From Bacteroidia bacterium (GTDB lineage Bacteria; Bacteroidota; Bacteroidia; NS11-12g; UBA955), in assembly GCA_023258655.1 (NCBI GenBank), contig JALQWO010000003.1, positions 2,659 through 35,344 of the forward strand: 32,686 nucleotides of DNA, read 5' to 3'. Below are positions 8,547 to 16,519 of the stretch, one piece after another. The position numbers and the translations under genes were made by a program. Positions within the stretch are counted from its first letter, which is position 1. The number at the start of each line of letters is the position of its first letter. The notes beneath the pieces were generated by a model. It ran no database searches and was not told the DNA's origin. It worked only from the letters and a program-made list of their open reading frames with translations.

Positions 8547-8578
8547 TTTGTTTGTTATTTAAAATCATTCTAAATTTG
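8547..8578 (+). promoter_or_regulatory. feoAB promoter (TTTG-N20-TAAATTTG)
   Basis: TTTG at 8547-8550 and TAAATTTG at 8571-8578 are separated by 20 nt, the spacing expected for a Bacteroidetes -33/-7 promoter. The -7 box ends 6 nt before the feoA ATG, so the transcript probably begins at or beside the start codon. This is the best-formed promoter in the window. Confidence 0.65.
8557..8575. promoter_or_regulatory. 19-bp inverted repeat, candidate iron-responsive operator of feoAB
   Basis: The sequence ATTTAAAATCATTCTAAAT is an imperfect palindrome (ATTTA-x-AAT-n-ATT-x-TAAAT) of the size of a Fur box. It lies between the -33 and -7 elements and covers most of the -7 box of feoA, so a bound repressor would block polymerase. 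A Fur-like or DtxR-like metal regulator is inferred from position and symmetry; the regulator itself is not in the window. Confidence 0.5.
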
Positions 8579-8584
8579 CGCATC

Positions 8585-8827
8585 ATGGAAGCCACCGCGG
8601 ATCTTCTCAAAGAGGGAGAAAAAGCCAAAATTGCCGGACTGAAAGAAGGGCAATTCTCGCTGAAACTTGCGGAAATGGGTTGTGTCCCAGGTACTGAAAT
8701 AATCCGTTTGTATGAGTCGGCCGGTGGAAACACCATCGCCTATCGCATCGACACCTATTTGTTGGGATTGCGCAAAGAAGAAGCCCGTCTCATTGAGGTA
8801 GAACCCATTGAAGTAACAATAGCATGA
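8585..8827 (+). CDS. feoA: FeoA, small ferrous-iron transport accessory protein
   Basis: An 80-residue SH3-like FeoA protein. It carries the family pattern LAEMGCVPGTEI near the middle and ends in a LRKEEARLIEVE strand. FeoA works with FeoB at the inner face of the cytoplasmic membrane in iron(II) uptake. ATG at 8585 (MEATADLL) is chosen because the earlier in-frame ATG at 8528 would place the promoter inside the gene. Its stop overlaps the feoB start by 4 nt (ATGA), typical of translational coupling. Confidence 0.93.
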   Translation: MEATADLLKEGEKAKIAGLKEGQFSLKLAEMGCVPGTEIIRLYESAGGNTIAYRIDTYLLGLRKEEARLIEVEPIEVTIA

Positions 8828-10794
8828 GTCTTCCCAAACGCATTGCCTTTGTGGGTAATCCCAACTGCGGAAAATCCACGTTGTTCAATCGTTTGACCGG
8901 CCTTACCCAAAAAACCAGCAACCTCCCAGGAACCACCGTGGAGGCATCTAGCGGTCAAATTATAATCAATGGTGAGAAGATAGAACTCATCGACCTCCCC
9001 GGAATTTACAGTTTGTTTACCCAATCGGATGACGAGCGATTGGTGGTAGAACATCTCGCTGGGTTTGGAGAAACAAAACCAGAAGCCCTTTTGCTTGTCA
9101 TTGATGCATCTAACCTGCGTCGGAATCTCTTGCTCTATTCACAGGTTGCCGAATTGGGAATTCCAGCAGTTTGCGTACTTACCTTGAGCGACTCGGCCAA
9201 GCGCAGGGGCGTTAAAATCGATGCGGAAGCACTGTCCCAAGAACTTGGTATACCCTGCCTATTCTTCAATCCCCGCAGAGAAAAAAACATCGAACCCGTC
9301 AAACAATTACTCACTGCTTTTGCGAAGCCCAAACTGATTGGACAGTCGACCGAATTGCCAAACCGACTCCAAACTTATTGGAATCAGGGCAAGTTACCTG
9401 GACTCAGCGAAGAAACATTGCGTCGGTACATAGACATTGAAAAAGTCATACAACGCACCACCACGAAATTTCCGGTGGGACTGAAAAGCATCACCCTCAA
9501 GTTGGATCATTATTTCACGCACAAATGGATGGGCTATGTTTTATTCGCCATGATCATGATGGTGCTGTTTCAGGGTGTTTTTAGTTTGGCAGCGAAACCC
9601 ATGGAATGGATTGAAATGGGCTTTCAGTATATCAGCCAAGGCATTGAACAACTGCTGCCCGCGGGGATGATAACCAATTTTATCACGCAGGGATTGATTG
9701 GTGGTCTTGAGGGCGTTGTGGTCTTTGTTCCGCAAATTTTCATATTATTTTTCTTGATTGGCATTTTGGAAGACTCGGGCTACATGGTGCGCGCCTCCTT
9801 TATCACGGACAGAATCATGCGCAAATTGGGTCTGAATGGCCGAAGCATCATCCCCATGATTGGGGGATTTGCCTGTGCGATACCCAGCATCATGGCCACC
9901 CGGAGCATCAAAAGCAGAAAGGAGCGTTTGGCCACCATGCTGGTTGTTCCTCTCATGAGTTGTAGCGCCCGTTTACCCGTTTATGTATTGTTGGTGAGCA
10001 TTGCCATACCCTTTGCTGAATTTTGGGGACCTTTTCATGCACAGACCTTTGTGATTACCGCCGCCTATATGGCTGGTATTGTAGTAGCCATACTGTTGGC
10101 CTTTGTATTTCGACTTTTCCAGCGTTCCGCTGCACAAAGTGAATTCATCCTAGAGCTGCCCGCTTACCAGCGTCCCCGACTTCAAACGGTGATTCACCAA
10201 GCTTGGCTCAAATGTCTCAGCTTTTTATCCGAAGCCGGAAAAGTGATCGTCATCATCAGCATGGTGCTGTGGTTTTTATCGAATTTCGGTCCCACCGAAT
10301 CCATGAAAAAAGCCGAAACAGAGGGGGTGATTTTGGTACAATTAGATCCCAGTCACGCGGGTGAAATCAAATCCAATTTGCGTTTGGAGGCTAGCTATGC
10401 TGGCCATTTGGGCAAAGCCTTCGAACCATTCATTGAACCATTGGGCTACGACTGGAAAACAGGCATTGCGTTGATTACAAGCTTTGCAGCGCGAGAAGTG
10501 TTTGTGGGCACAATGGCAACCTTATTCCAATCCACGGAAGACGATGAGTCGGGGATCCGACAAAAAATGCAATCACAGGTCAATCCAAAGACGGGAAAAC
10601 CACTTTACGGACTCCCTTACGCACTGAGTTTGATTGTGTTTTATGCCTTTGCCCTACAGTGCATGAGCACGATGGCAGTGATGAAACGCGAAATTGGCAC
10701 CTGGCATTGGCCGATCGCATTGTTCTTCATATACGGACTGATTGCCTATGTGGGTGCTTATGTGACTTTTACACTCGCCAATCATTTCTCCTAA
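8824..10794 (+). CDS. feoB: FeoB, ferrous-iron transporter GTPase
   Basis: A 656-residue inner-membrane iron(II) permease with an N-terminal G domain. The P-loop GNPNCGKST is at 11-19, the switch I region NLPGTTVEA at 33-41, and G3 DLPG at 57-60. The expected G4 motif NxxD reads TLSD at 120-123, so the guanine-specifying Asn is Thr. Membrane segments with the two Gate-type regions follow (VVVFVPQIFILFFLIGILED-SGYMVRASF; later the SFAAREVFVGTM segment, typical of FeoB). The protein is shorter than E. coli FeoB but complete. It forms an operon with feoA. No FeoC-like gene follows. Confidence 0.95.
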   Translation: MSLPKRIAFVGNPNCGKSTLFNRLTGLTQKTSNLPGTTVEASSGQIIINGEKIELIDLPGIYSLFTQSDDERLVVEHLAGFGETKPEALLLVIDASNLRRNLLLYSQVAELGIPAVCVLTLSDSAKRRGVKIDAEALSQELGIPCLFFNPRREKNIEPVKQLLTAFAKPKLIGQSTELPNRLQTYWNQGKLPGLSEETLRRYIDIEKVIQRTTTKFPVGLKSITLKLDHYFTHKWMGYVLFAMIMMVLFQGVFSLAAKPMEWIEMGFQYISQGIEQLLPAGMITNFITQGLIGGLEGVVVFVPQIFILFFLIGILEDSGYMVRASFITDRIMRKLGLNGRSIIPMIGGFACAIPSIMATRSIKSRKERLATMLVVPLMSCSARLPVYVLLVSIAIPFAEFWGPFHAQTFVITAAYMAGIVVAILLAFVFRLFQRSAAQSEFILELPAYQRPRLQTVIHQAWLKCLSFLSEAGKVIVIISMVLWFLSNFGPTESMKKAETEGVILVQLDPSHAGEIKSNLRLEASYAGHLGKAFEPFIEPLGYDWKTGIALITSFAAREVFVGTMATLFQSTEDDESGIRQKMQSQVNPKTGKPLYGLPYALSLIVFYAFALQCMSTMAVMKREIGTWHWPIALFFIYGLIAYVGAYVTFTLANHFS

Positions 10795-10867
10795 AAGAAT
10801 TGGCATTTGTTAAACAAAACCTTGGGGAGTTGTCAAATTATCCCAAAATCAATTGAACTTTATTTTG

Positions 10868-10875
10868 TATTTTTG
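10868..10875 (+). promoter_or_regulatory. -7 promoter box of rpoD (TATTTTTG)
   Basis: A perfect TAnnTTTG match in the 135-nt gap between feoB and rpoD. Unlike several other genes here, it would leave a leader of about 45-50 nt before the ATG at 10930. No clear -33 TTG at 19-21 nt was seen. Confidence 0.5.
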
Positions 10876-10929
10876 CAAGGCTGAATTTATATCAGTCACT
10901 GAAGTAAAAAAGAATAGCAAAAAGCACAC

Positions 10930-11793
10930 ATGAGGCAGTTAAAAATTTCAAAACAGTTTACCAACCGCGAGAACAAATCGCTTGACAAGTACCTTAACGA
11001 AATCTCAAAAGTGCCGATGATCGACGCCCAAGAGGAAGTGGAATTGGCCCGTAGAATTCGCGAAGGTGATCAAGCCGCGTTGGAAAAATTGGTGAATGCC
11101 AACTTGCGTTTCGTCGTGTCAGTTTCCAAACAGTACCAAAACCAAGGACTAACCCTGGGTGATTTGATCAATGAAGGAAACATGGGTTTGATCAAAGCTG
11201 CCAAGCGTTTCGACGAAACCCGTGGTTTTAAATTTATTTCATACGCAGTATGGTGGATTCGCCAGAGCATTTTGCAGGCGTTGGCCGATCAAAGTCGTAT
11301 CGTTCGATTGCCCTTAAACAAAGTAGGAAGTTTGGGTAGAATCACCCAAGCCTCGGCCCGATTGGAGCAAGAACTAGAGCGTGAACCAACACCCCAAGAA
11401 ATTGCTGAATCTTTAGAGATTTCTTTGTCGGAAGTAGAAAATGCTTTGCGTTCTTCAGGCCGTCATTTGAGCATTGATGCCCCATTGGCAGAAGGTGAAG
11501 ACAACACATTGTTGGGTGTTTTGGACCAGAACGACGAGCCCAACCCTGACATGCCCTTGTTGAATGAGTCTCTGCAGAATGAAATCAACCGGGTTATTTC
11601 TACCCTGTCTGATAAGGAGCGCGATGTATTGAAATACTATTTTGGATTGGATGGCAATGCCGCTCACACCTTGGAAGACATTTCAGAAAAAGTGGGCCTT
11701 ACCCGCGAGCGCGTGCGTCAGATCAAGGAAAAAGCGCTCCGTCGTTTGCGCAAATCAAGCAAAAGCAAAATACTAAAAACGTACTTAGGATAA
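10930..11793 (+). CDS. rpoD: RpoD, principal sigma-70 factor
   Basis: A 287-residue group 1-type sigma factor that directs RNA polymerase to housekeeping promoters. Region 1.2 is at about 17-47 (SLDKYLNEIS...), region 2 at 53-122 with GLIKAAKRFDETRGFKFISY and AVWWIRQSI, region 3 at about 132-208, and region 4 at about 222-275 with the helix-turn-helix TLEDISEKVGLTRERVRQI. Region 1.1 is missing, which is normal for Bacteroidetes principal sigma factors that read TAnnTTTG promoters. A nearly identical short group 2 factor is less likely given the full set of conserved regions. It is monocistronic and ends at a strong hairpin. Confidence 0.95.
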   Translation: MRQLKISKQFTNRENKSLDKYLNEISKVPMIDAQEEVELARRIREGDQAALEKLVNANLRFVVSVSKQYQNQGLTLGDLINEGNMGLIKAAKRFDETRGFKFISYAVWWIRQSILQALADQSRIVRLPLNKVGSLGRITQASARLEQELEREPTPQEIAESLEISLSEVENALRSSGRHLSIDAPLAEGEDNTLLGVLDQNDEPNPDMPLLNESLQNEINRVISTLSDKERDVLKYYFGLDGNAAHTLEDISEKVGLTRERVRQIKEKALRRLRKSSKSKILKTYLG

Positions 11794-11826
11794 GGGGGAT
11801 CCCCCAATTGCTCGGTCGATAAATAA

Positions 11827-11855
11827 GAGGGGCCCCGTCTGCGACGGGGCCCCTC
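11827..11855. terminator. Bidirectional hairpin between rpoD and the PKD protein gene
   Basis: A perfect 13-bp stem, arms GAGGGGCCCCGTC (11827-11839) and GACGGGGCCCCTC (11843-11855), with loop TGC. It lies between two convergent genes, so it can serve both. The T-run after it is weak (TCTCGTTATA). A 12-bp palindrome GGGGGATCCCCC (11794-11805) abuts the rpoD stop codon just before it. Confidence 0.8.
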
Positions 11856-11893
11856 TCGTTATACCCCCCATTCGAGGGGACATTCAACAAACC

Positions 11894-14800
11894 TTATTTG
11901 ATGATGGTCACAGTGCCCTTGTAGGCATGCATCACGCCATCAATGTATCGGAAAGTAATGGCGTAGGCATAGACACCTTCCATCACAGGATCACCTTTGG
12001 TATCCAACCCTTTCCATCCTACATTGGGATCCTCAGTATAGAACAACACTTCACCCCAACGGTTCATTACTGTCATTCGATACTTCGACATACCGAAAGA
12101 CTGGAATGGCTTAAAGTCCTCATTCAATCCATCCACATTGGGCGTAAACGCGTTCGGCAAATGGAACAACAATTCTGGCTTCAAGAAAATATTCTTCCAC
12201 AATGTATCAGAACAACCACTGGCATTGCTCGCAATCAACATTGTTTTGAAATCTCCAGTACCAGAGAAAGTCATGAAGAACGGCACACCAGACGTTGAAG
12301 TCTGTCCATCCTGAAACAACCAATTATAGGTATCGGTATTTTTTCCAGTAAATGTGAATTTCCAATCCGTTTCCAGACCCCTAGACAGCAAATATTCCCC
12401 TGTGAAATCAGCCACAGGCTTGGGCAACACATTGATGGGCAGCGCTGTAGAAGTCGTAGAACAACCCTTGTCGGAAACCACAGTCAATGTCACATTGTAA
12501 CTACCATCCGTACTGTAAGCCTGGAGTGGATTGGCGATATTTGACGTAAAGCCATTTCCAAAGTTCCAACTGTAGGATGCAATACTTCCGCGATTCACCT
12601 TGGCATTAGATCCAAATTGAATGGGCACTTCTGCACAGGCGTTCATACCCGTGATGCTCACTGTAGGATGCTCATTGACGCGCAACACCATGGTTTTTTC
12701 AGTACCGCATCCTTTGTCGGACACCACCCGCAATTTCACCGGATAATCACCCGTATCGGGCAAGGTTTGGGCAGAAACCGTTTTCACATTCGCGAAAGGC
12801 ACCCCTTTTACCAACCATGTGTAGGCAACGCCCGTGGCGGAATTCTCAGCAGTAATGTTGCTCACCACAAACGAATTCCCTTGCAAACATTGCTCGGCAT
12901 TGTTGACAGCAAAATTCGCAACAGGCACAGGCCAAACATTCACAGATTTGGTAATAGAATCCTTACATCCCGTACCTGAAGTCAATACCAGTTTGACATC
13001 GAACTTCCCGGCGGACAAATATGCTTTGTTGGCAACATTCTTCAGTGTTGATTTGGTTCCATCACCCAATGTCCAATCGCTTGTATAGGTAGAACCAAAT
13101 ACCGTATTGTCTGTAAACGTAAATTGATGGCCTCCCAAACACGCTGTATCCTTGCTCGTTGTAAATGAAGCCTTGGGTGAAGGCACAACATCCACAACTC
13201 CTGACGTTGAATCAAAACAACCATCATTCGTGGTAATGCTATGGAAAACACGATACTTGCCCATCGCCGCAAACGACCTCACCAAAGAATCCCCTGACCC
13301 TGTACCTCCGTCCGAAGTCTTCCAAACGTGGGTAGGATTGGCCCCCGTCCATGGGTATTGTTGTTTGAATGTAAACTTGTTACCTGCCAAACACTGTTGC
13401 TTACCGATCCCCGCTATATCTGCTTTTGGCATATCAAACACCTCAACTTCACGTTGGAATGAGTCTTTACAGCCCAATGTAGTTGTTGCAATGATCCGTA
13501 TCCAATATTTACCCGGAGAACTAAAGGTCTTGTTGGGAACAATCTTCGCATAATTGTAGGTCCCATTTTGGTATTTCCAATCCGATTTCGAATTCAACAC
13601 CGCATTGGCAGGCACCGTGCTCGCATCAGACAAATTGAAGAAGTGACCCTGAAAACATTGAGAGGAGTCTGTTACTTGGAAATATGCCTTGGGCTCAGGA
13701 GCGACGTACACCCGCATGGTATCTTGATCTACACAACCGTAATCAGATGTGTTTTTGATGATTACTTTGTGCCATCCTGTATCGGTAAATTTAACCGCTT
13801 TGATGGAAGAAGTCGTGGCCGTCTGATTGTTCTTGTATGTCCACAGCGTAGAATATGTACCCGCCGTGATGCTTGACTGATCCGTAAAATCAAATTCATT
13901 CGTCTTGAAACAGAGACTTATCTGATTGATGTTTACTTTGTTTATTGGCGCCGGTCGCACCACAAAGGTAGAGTCCACGGTATCTCGACATCCAAAAGGT
14001 GTCACCGTAATCAATTTCACCTTGAATGTCCCCTCAGTGGTAAATTTATACTTGGTGGTGTAAGGCAAAGATGTATCCTTGGTACCGTTGCCAAAATCCC
14101 AAATCGAAGAGCCCACACCTTCTTTACTTTGTGAACTATCAGTGAAAGTCACTTCTGCATTTTGGCAGAAATACGTTGAAGAAGCCGCCAATTTTGCCAG
14201 AGGATAAGGATATACAATCAACAAAGTATCTAGTGTATCTCGACAACCTTTTCGCGATTCCACGATGTACCGCAGTTTGTTGGTACTAAGAGAGTCGAAT
14301 GTATACCTAAACACCAAGCTATCCTTGTTCACAAACATTTTCTTGTAATCATCAAACAATCTCCAGCGCGAAATTTTGAGCGCATCATTGTTAAAGGTTG
14401 TGCCATCCCGCATCACAAAGCGATTGGTCTTGTAACACATATCCAAACTATCAAATTGGATTTTGGCATTCAACGCATCCGCCCTGCGCACCCAGGTAGA
14501 ATCAATGGTTACACAATTCGTGGAAGTATCCAAAACGCGCAACCAAACCCGGCCTTCTTTCTGCATGGTGAAGGTTTGCAATTTGCTAGAATCTTGCCAT
14601 TTGTACAAAAACTTATTGGAGGTTGGACCTGTAAACAATTGTTTCACAGCAGAAGCACACTGGGTGGTAGTATCTGGGAAATCAAAAACAGGGCCTTGTT
14701 TGATGGTAATAATTTTGCTTCGGGTAACTGTATCTACTTGACCGCAGTCCGCTGTGATAGGAATCTTCACAACCACATAATAAGTTCCAACTTTCTTGAA

Positions 14801-16402
14801 TTTGTGGAAAACGATTTGTCCCGTATCACTTGTACCATCGCCAAAATTCCAACGATATCCTTTGATTTTTGGCTTGCCCGCCACAACCGCTTCGATTTTT
14901 ACGTCTTCACCCGGACATTGGGTCTTACGGGTTACTTTGATATCATAGTCCACGTTCTCGAAGACCGCACCGGCGGAATAAGAATAACTTTCATAGGGAC
15001 CAACACCGTAAGCAACACAAACAAATCCACTATCACTTTGAATGGTATTTGCGCTGGGGTTATTCACTTTCACCTGGGCATAGGCATACTTAGTACCCAC
15101 GTTGGTAAAAGTAGAAGCAAGCATGGAAATACCATTGACTTTTACCGAACTCTTGGCAGTTTGTCTCACCAAAATATTCACCCAATGTTGGTTCATATTG
15201 CTTGTTGTTGCTGTACCCACAAGGGTTTTAATCAATTGTTGATTCACATCAGGTGAGATGAAAATCGCGGGATCCCCGTTGGATCCAGACAACCCTGAAC
15301 AAACCCCATTCTTCATGTATTGAACCACATAGGCCGGTTTATCTGTTGAAATGGAGGTAGCCACCGCTGTGGTGATGTGTCCATATATCCACTCTCCCTT
15401 TTTAAGAATGGTATTGGAAAGTGTCCCATTAACATAAACCTTCGTCGTATCCTTGGCCGCAATCACCTTGTATGCATACCCGCCCGTTTGTCCCGCAAAT
15501 GGCATCAACACATAATCTTTTCCCAACGCAGCTGTGGGCAATACCTGCGTGTACAAATGGTCTCGTCCATTGATACCACCACCGCAGTTTCCTTTGGTTA
15601 CGTGGCTAGAACGAGCCCCCGAGAATACATTGATCTTCCCGCAACCCTCAACTACCCTCACACGTGTTCCTGTCAAATCACCCGCCTTCGCGCCTGTTGT
15701 TGACCAAGAAGTTGCCGCAGGATCTGTATTGTTTGTTCCATCAGTGCTTTGTGACTGAACCTCATAAACCTGCCCCCTGGCGAGGGTTACCGTAAATGGT
15801 GTACCCGCTGTTTTGCCCCCTTTTGTGGTTGCTGTAGGCGTTATTTCTACCTTCACGTTGGCATCCATACCTACAACAACAAATTCACTTTCAGCCCAAC
15901 GATTTGAGGTTGGAAAACCAGAAGTTCCCGCATTGTTAGGGAAACTCGCTACAAAAAATTCCGGTGCCGAAGGTATACTCTCGTAAGGCAACACAAACGT
16001 GGCATCAGAACGGTTGATTTCCAAATTCAAACAATAAACGTTCACTGGATCCTTGGCAACGATACGCAGACCTTTTTTGCTGTTGACATCTGTGGCTGGA
16101 AATTCAGAACCCACGGGATAATAATACGTCCTATCAACCTCAATTCGGTTCACCTTGCCTGCCGTGATGTTGACTGTTTGGTTAGATCCCGCTACACGAG
16201 GATTGTCGAGCACCAACGTTGTATTGACATCAGACGTCACAAACAACAACAATGTATCGGGCAATCCTCCACTTCGCGTTTCCATTTCCATGAAGCTCAT
16301 GTAAAATGTCTTCCCAGTAGATGTAATTTGAGCGTGCAATTTGTTGCCACTTGCAAAAAATAAAACCAATAAAACAAGGGCAATTCTTTTAAGTATTTTC
16401 AT
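11894..16402 (-). CDS. Giant secreted multi-PKD protein with T9SS type B C-terminal domain
   Basis: A 1502-residue exported protein. ATG at 16402 (MKILKR) is chosen because it gives a clean signal peptide ending near LHAQ; an upstream in-frame start would disrupt it. Residues about 30-480 resemble the IgGFc-binding-protein N-terminal domain found in Bacteroidetes surface proteins. From about 483 to 1400 come some eleven PKD/Ig-like modules of 70-95 residues, most with W-x-FGDG-like turns and an early and a late cysteine. The last 90 residues (FHLPNAFTPNVDGLNEDF..., MNRWGEVLFYTEDPN..., MEGVYAYAI) are the gliding-motility-associated C-terminal (CHU_C) sorting domain used by T9SS. It is probably a surface adhesin or filament component; the ligand is unknown. 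Confidence 0.92.
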   Translation of the reverse strand: MKILKRIALVLLVLFFASGNKLHAQITSTGKTFYMSFMEMETRSGGLPDTLLLFVTSDVNTTLVLDNPRVAGSNQTVNITAGKVNRIEVDRTYYYPVGSEFPATDVNSKKGLRIVAKDPVNVYCLNLEINRSDATFVLPYESIPSAPEFFVASFPNNAGTSGFPTSNRWAESEFVVVGMDANVKVEITPTATTKGGKTAGTPFTVTLARGQVYEVQSQSTDGTNNTDPAATSWSTTGAKAGDLTGTRVRVVEGCGKINVFSGARSSHVTKGNCGGGINGRDHLYTQVLPTAALGKDYVLMPFAGQTGGYAYKVIAAKDTTKVYVNGTLSNTILKKGEWIYGHITTAVATSISTDKPAYVVQYMKNGVCSGLSGSNGDPAIFISPDVNQQLIKTLVGTATTSNMNQHWVNILVRQTAKSSVKVNGISMLASTFTNVGTKYAYAQVKVNNPSANTIQSDSGFVCVAYGVGPYESYSYSAGAVFENVDYDIKVTRKTQCPGEDVKIEAVVAGKPKIKGYRWNFGDGTSDTGQIVFHKFKKVGTYYVVVKIPITADCGQVDTVTRSKIITIKQGPVFDFPDTTTQCASAVKQLFTGPTSNKFLYKWQDSSKLQTFTMQKEGRVWLRVLDTSTNCVTIDSTWVRRADALNAKIQFDSLDMCYKTNRFVMRDGTTFNNDALKISRWRLFDDYKKMFVNKDSLVFRYTFDSLSTNKLRYIVESRKGCRDTLDTLLIVYPYPLAKLAASSTYFCQNAEVTFTDSSQSKEGVGSSIWDFGNGTKDTSLPYTTKYKFTTEGTFKVKLITVTPFGCRDTVDSTFVVRPAPINKVNINQISLCFKTNEFDFTDQSSITAGTYSTLWTYKNNQTATTSSIKAVKFTDTGWHKVIIKNTSDYGCVDQDTMRVYVAPEPKAYFQVTDSSQCFQGHFFNLSDASTVPANAVLNSKSDWKYQNGTYNYAKIVPNKTFSSPGKYWIRIIATTTLGCKDSFQREVEVFDMPKADIAGIGKQQCLAGNKFTFKQQYPWTGANPTHVWKTSDGGTGSGDSLVRSFAAMGKYRVFHSITTNDGCFDSTSGVVDVVPSPKASFTTSKDTACLGGHQFTFTDNTVFGSTYTSDWTLGDGTKSTLKNVANKAYLSAGKFDVKLVLTSGTGCKDSITKSVNVWPVPVANFAVNNAEQCLQGNSFVVSNITAENSATGVAYTWLVKGVPFANVKTVSAQTLPDTGDYPVKLRVVSDKGCGTEKTMVLRVNEHPTVSITGMNACAEVPIQFGSNAKVNRGSIASYSWNFGNGFTSNIANPLQAYSTDGSYNVTLTVVSDKGCSTTSTALPINVLPKPVADFTGEYLLSRGLETDWKFTFTGKNTDTYNWLFQDGQTSTSGVPFFMTFSGTGDFKTMLIASNASGCSDTLWKNIFLKPELLFHLPNAFTPNVDGLNEDFKPFQSFGMSKYRMTVMNRWGEVLFYTEDPNVGWKGLDTKGDPVMEGVYAYAITFRYIDGVMHAYKGTVTIIK
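12170..14955 (-). repeat. Tandem PKD-type protein modules (about 11 copies)
   Basis: Within the giant protein gene, modules of roughly 70-95 codons follow one another. Typical cues at module starts are TQCPGED, DMCYKTNRF, YFCQNAEVTF, SLCFKTNEF, SQCFQGHFF, QQCLAGNKF, TACLGGHQF, EQCLQGNSF and NACAEVPI. Ends usually carry a GC-(x)-D type motif (for example FGCRDTVDS, LGCKDSFQ, TGCKDSITK). DNA identity between copies is low, so this is old duplication, not a recent repeat array. The last module lacks the first cysteine. Confidence 0.75.
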
Positions 16403-16421
16403 TTCAATGTGATTCTTCCGG

Positions 16422-16440
16422 TTATGTACAAAGTACATAA
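16422..16440. promoter_or_regulatory. Perfect inverted repeat upstream of the giant PKD protein gene
   Basis: Arms TTATGTAC (16422-16429) and GTACATAA (16433-16440) with a 3-nt centre, 19 nt before the ATG at 16402. This could be a dimeric regulator site or part of the promoter or leader. No TAnnTTTG box with exact spacing was found here (the minus strand reads TACTTTG, one base short). Confidence 0.45.
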
Positions 16441-16519
16441 CGCACAAAACGTCATTTTCGTTGCTTGGCCTTGCAATTTTGTGACATTATTTAGACGGGC
16501 ATGGACAAAACCCATATCC

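Noticed and set aside
11794..11805. Palindrome GGGGGATCCCCC right after the rpoD stop
   Set aside because: It can form only a 4-bp stem and lacks a T-run; it may contribute to 3' end stability but is too short to call as a separate element.
12170..14955. Possible CRISPR or recent DNA repeat array
   Set aside because: Similarity is at protein level only; DNA copies are divergent and units are about 250 bp without spacers.
14456..15256. 266-codon plus-strand open frame opposite the PKD protein gene
   Set aside because: Antisense to well-supported PKD modules and without any recognisable feature.
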